From assembly GCF_010183535.1 (NCBI RefSeq), contig NC_071333.1, positions 11,654,587 to 11,718,586 on the forward strand: a DNA stretch of 64,000 nucleotides, written 5' to 3'. A program made the translations under genes and the position numbers. Under the pieces are notes generated by a model. The model was given only the letters and a program-made list of their open reading frames with translations. It made no database searches and was not told where the DNA came from. Source of the stretch: Caenorhabditis remanei. Its lineage: Eukaryota > Nematoda > Chromadorea > Rhabditida > Rhabditidae. Below are positions 63,701 to 64,000 of this stretch, in pieces; positions within the stretch are counted from its first letter, which is position 1, and each line of letters starts with the position of its first letter.

Positions 63701-64000
63701 TAGATCAATCCTGGAGCGTCATTTTTGTAGTTGACAACTTTTTTGTATAATGATTTCATAGAAAGACGTTTGTTATAAAAAAATTCATTTTTCTCCGTTT
63801 TTACTAAAATGGAGAAAAATAAGTGGTTCCAGCGTTCCACACAAAGTTTCCATATTGGAAGAAATTTCACAAAAATTGTCAATTGTTAAAGTGGAGTTTC
63901 ATGAATGTCCCTCACAGTCATATAACTCTTTTAGCTCGTCATTTCTTACCCAATCATGGGAGAGTGCTAATTTCGTACTTGTAACTGCGAGTGTTCATAT
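60718..64000. other. lon-2 upstream region
   Basis: No supported gene in 3.3 kb. A 3' splice site (GATTTCAG) lies directly before the lon-2 ATG. Short frames near 61486 and 62569 have no motif. Presumably it is lon-2 control sequence, and the window ends in intergenic DNA. Confidence 0.4.

Overview
The window is nuclear DNA of a Caenorhabditis nematode. Genes are split by many short introns that mostly start GTRAGT and end TTTTCAG. Start codons often sit right behind a 3' splice site, as expected for SL trans-splicing. The gene set (flp-11, hyl-2, aqp-8, dnj-14, glit-1, rpl-25.1, acc-3, aman-1, lon-2) is, from memory, that of the C. elegans X-chromosome interval carrying clones K02G10, F55D10 and C39E6. 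Protein differences (for example in the FLP-11 spacers) suggest a sister species, but the species cannot be fixed from the sequence. All gene models below were assembled by eye from splice sites and reading phase.

Layout: 1-7 kb holds two plus-strand membrane-protein genes, an MFSD12-like transporter and a TMEM135 homologue. The TMEM135 homologue is interrupted by an 836-bp palindromic element with tRNA-like arms. 7-11 kb is a neuropeptide pair on the minus strand: flp-11, and a second, unnamed precursor ending in RPRFG-R. After a gene-poor stretch come an OATP transporter (15.0-17.6 kb), the ceramide synthase hyl-2 (21.5-23.3 kb) and the aquaglyceroporin aqp-8 (25.1-27.4 kb), all minus. A DHHC palmitoyltransferase (29.7-31.6 kb, plus) faces the palmitoylated cysteine-string chaperone dnj-14 (32.3-33.3 kb, minus). 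dnj-14 lies head to head with the dead-esterase adhesion protein glit-1 (33.8-36.4 kb, plus). Ribosomal gene rpl-25.1, an orphan seven-pass receptor, the anion channel acc-3, the lysosomal mannosidase aman-1 and the glypican lon-2 fill 36.8-60.7 kb. The last 3.3 kb lies upstream of lon-2.

Functionally the region mixes neuronal signalling (flp-11, the RPRFamide precursor, acc-3, dnj-14, glit-1, the receptor) with membrane transport and lipid or glycan metabolism. The items most worth following are the unnamed RPRFamide precursor, the tRNA-like palindrome inside the TMEM135 coding exon, an internal signal-peptide start in lon-2 that would make a small GPI-anchored proteoglycan, and an alternative aqp-8 C-terminus.
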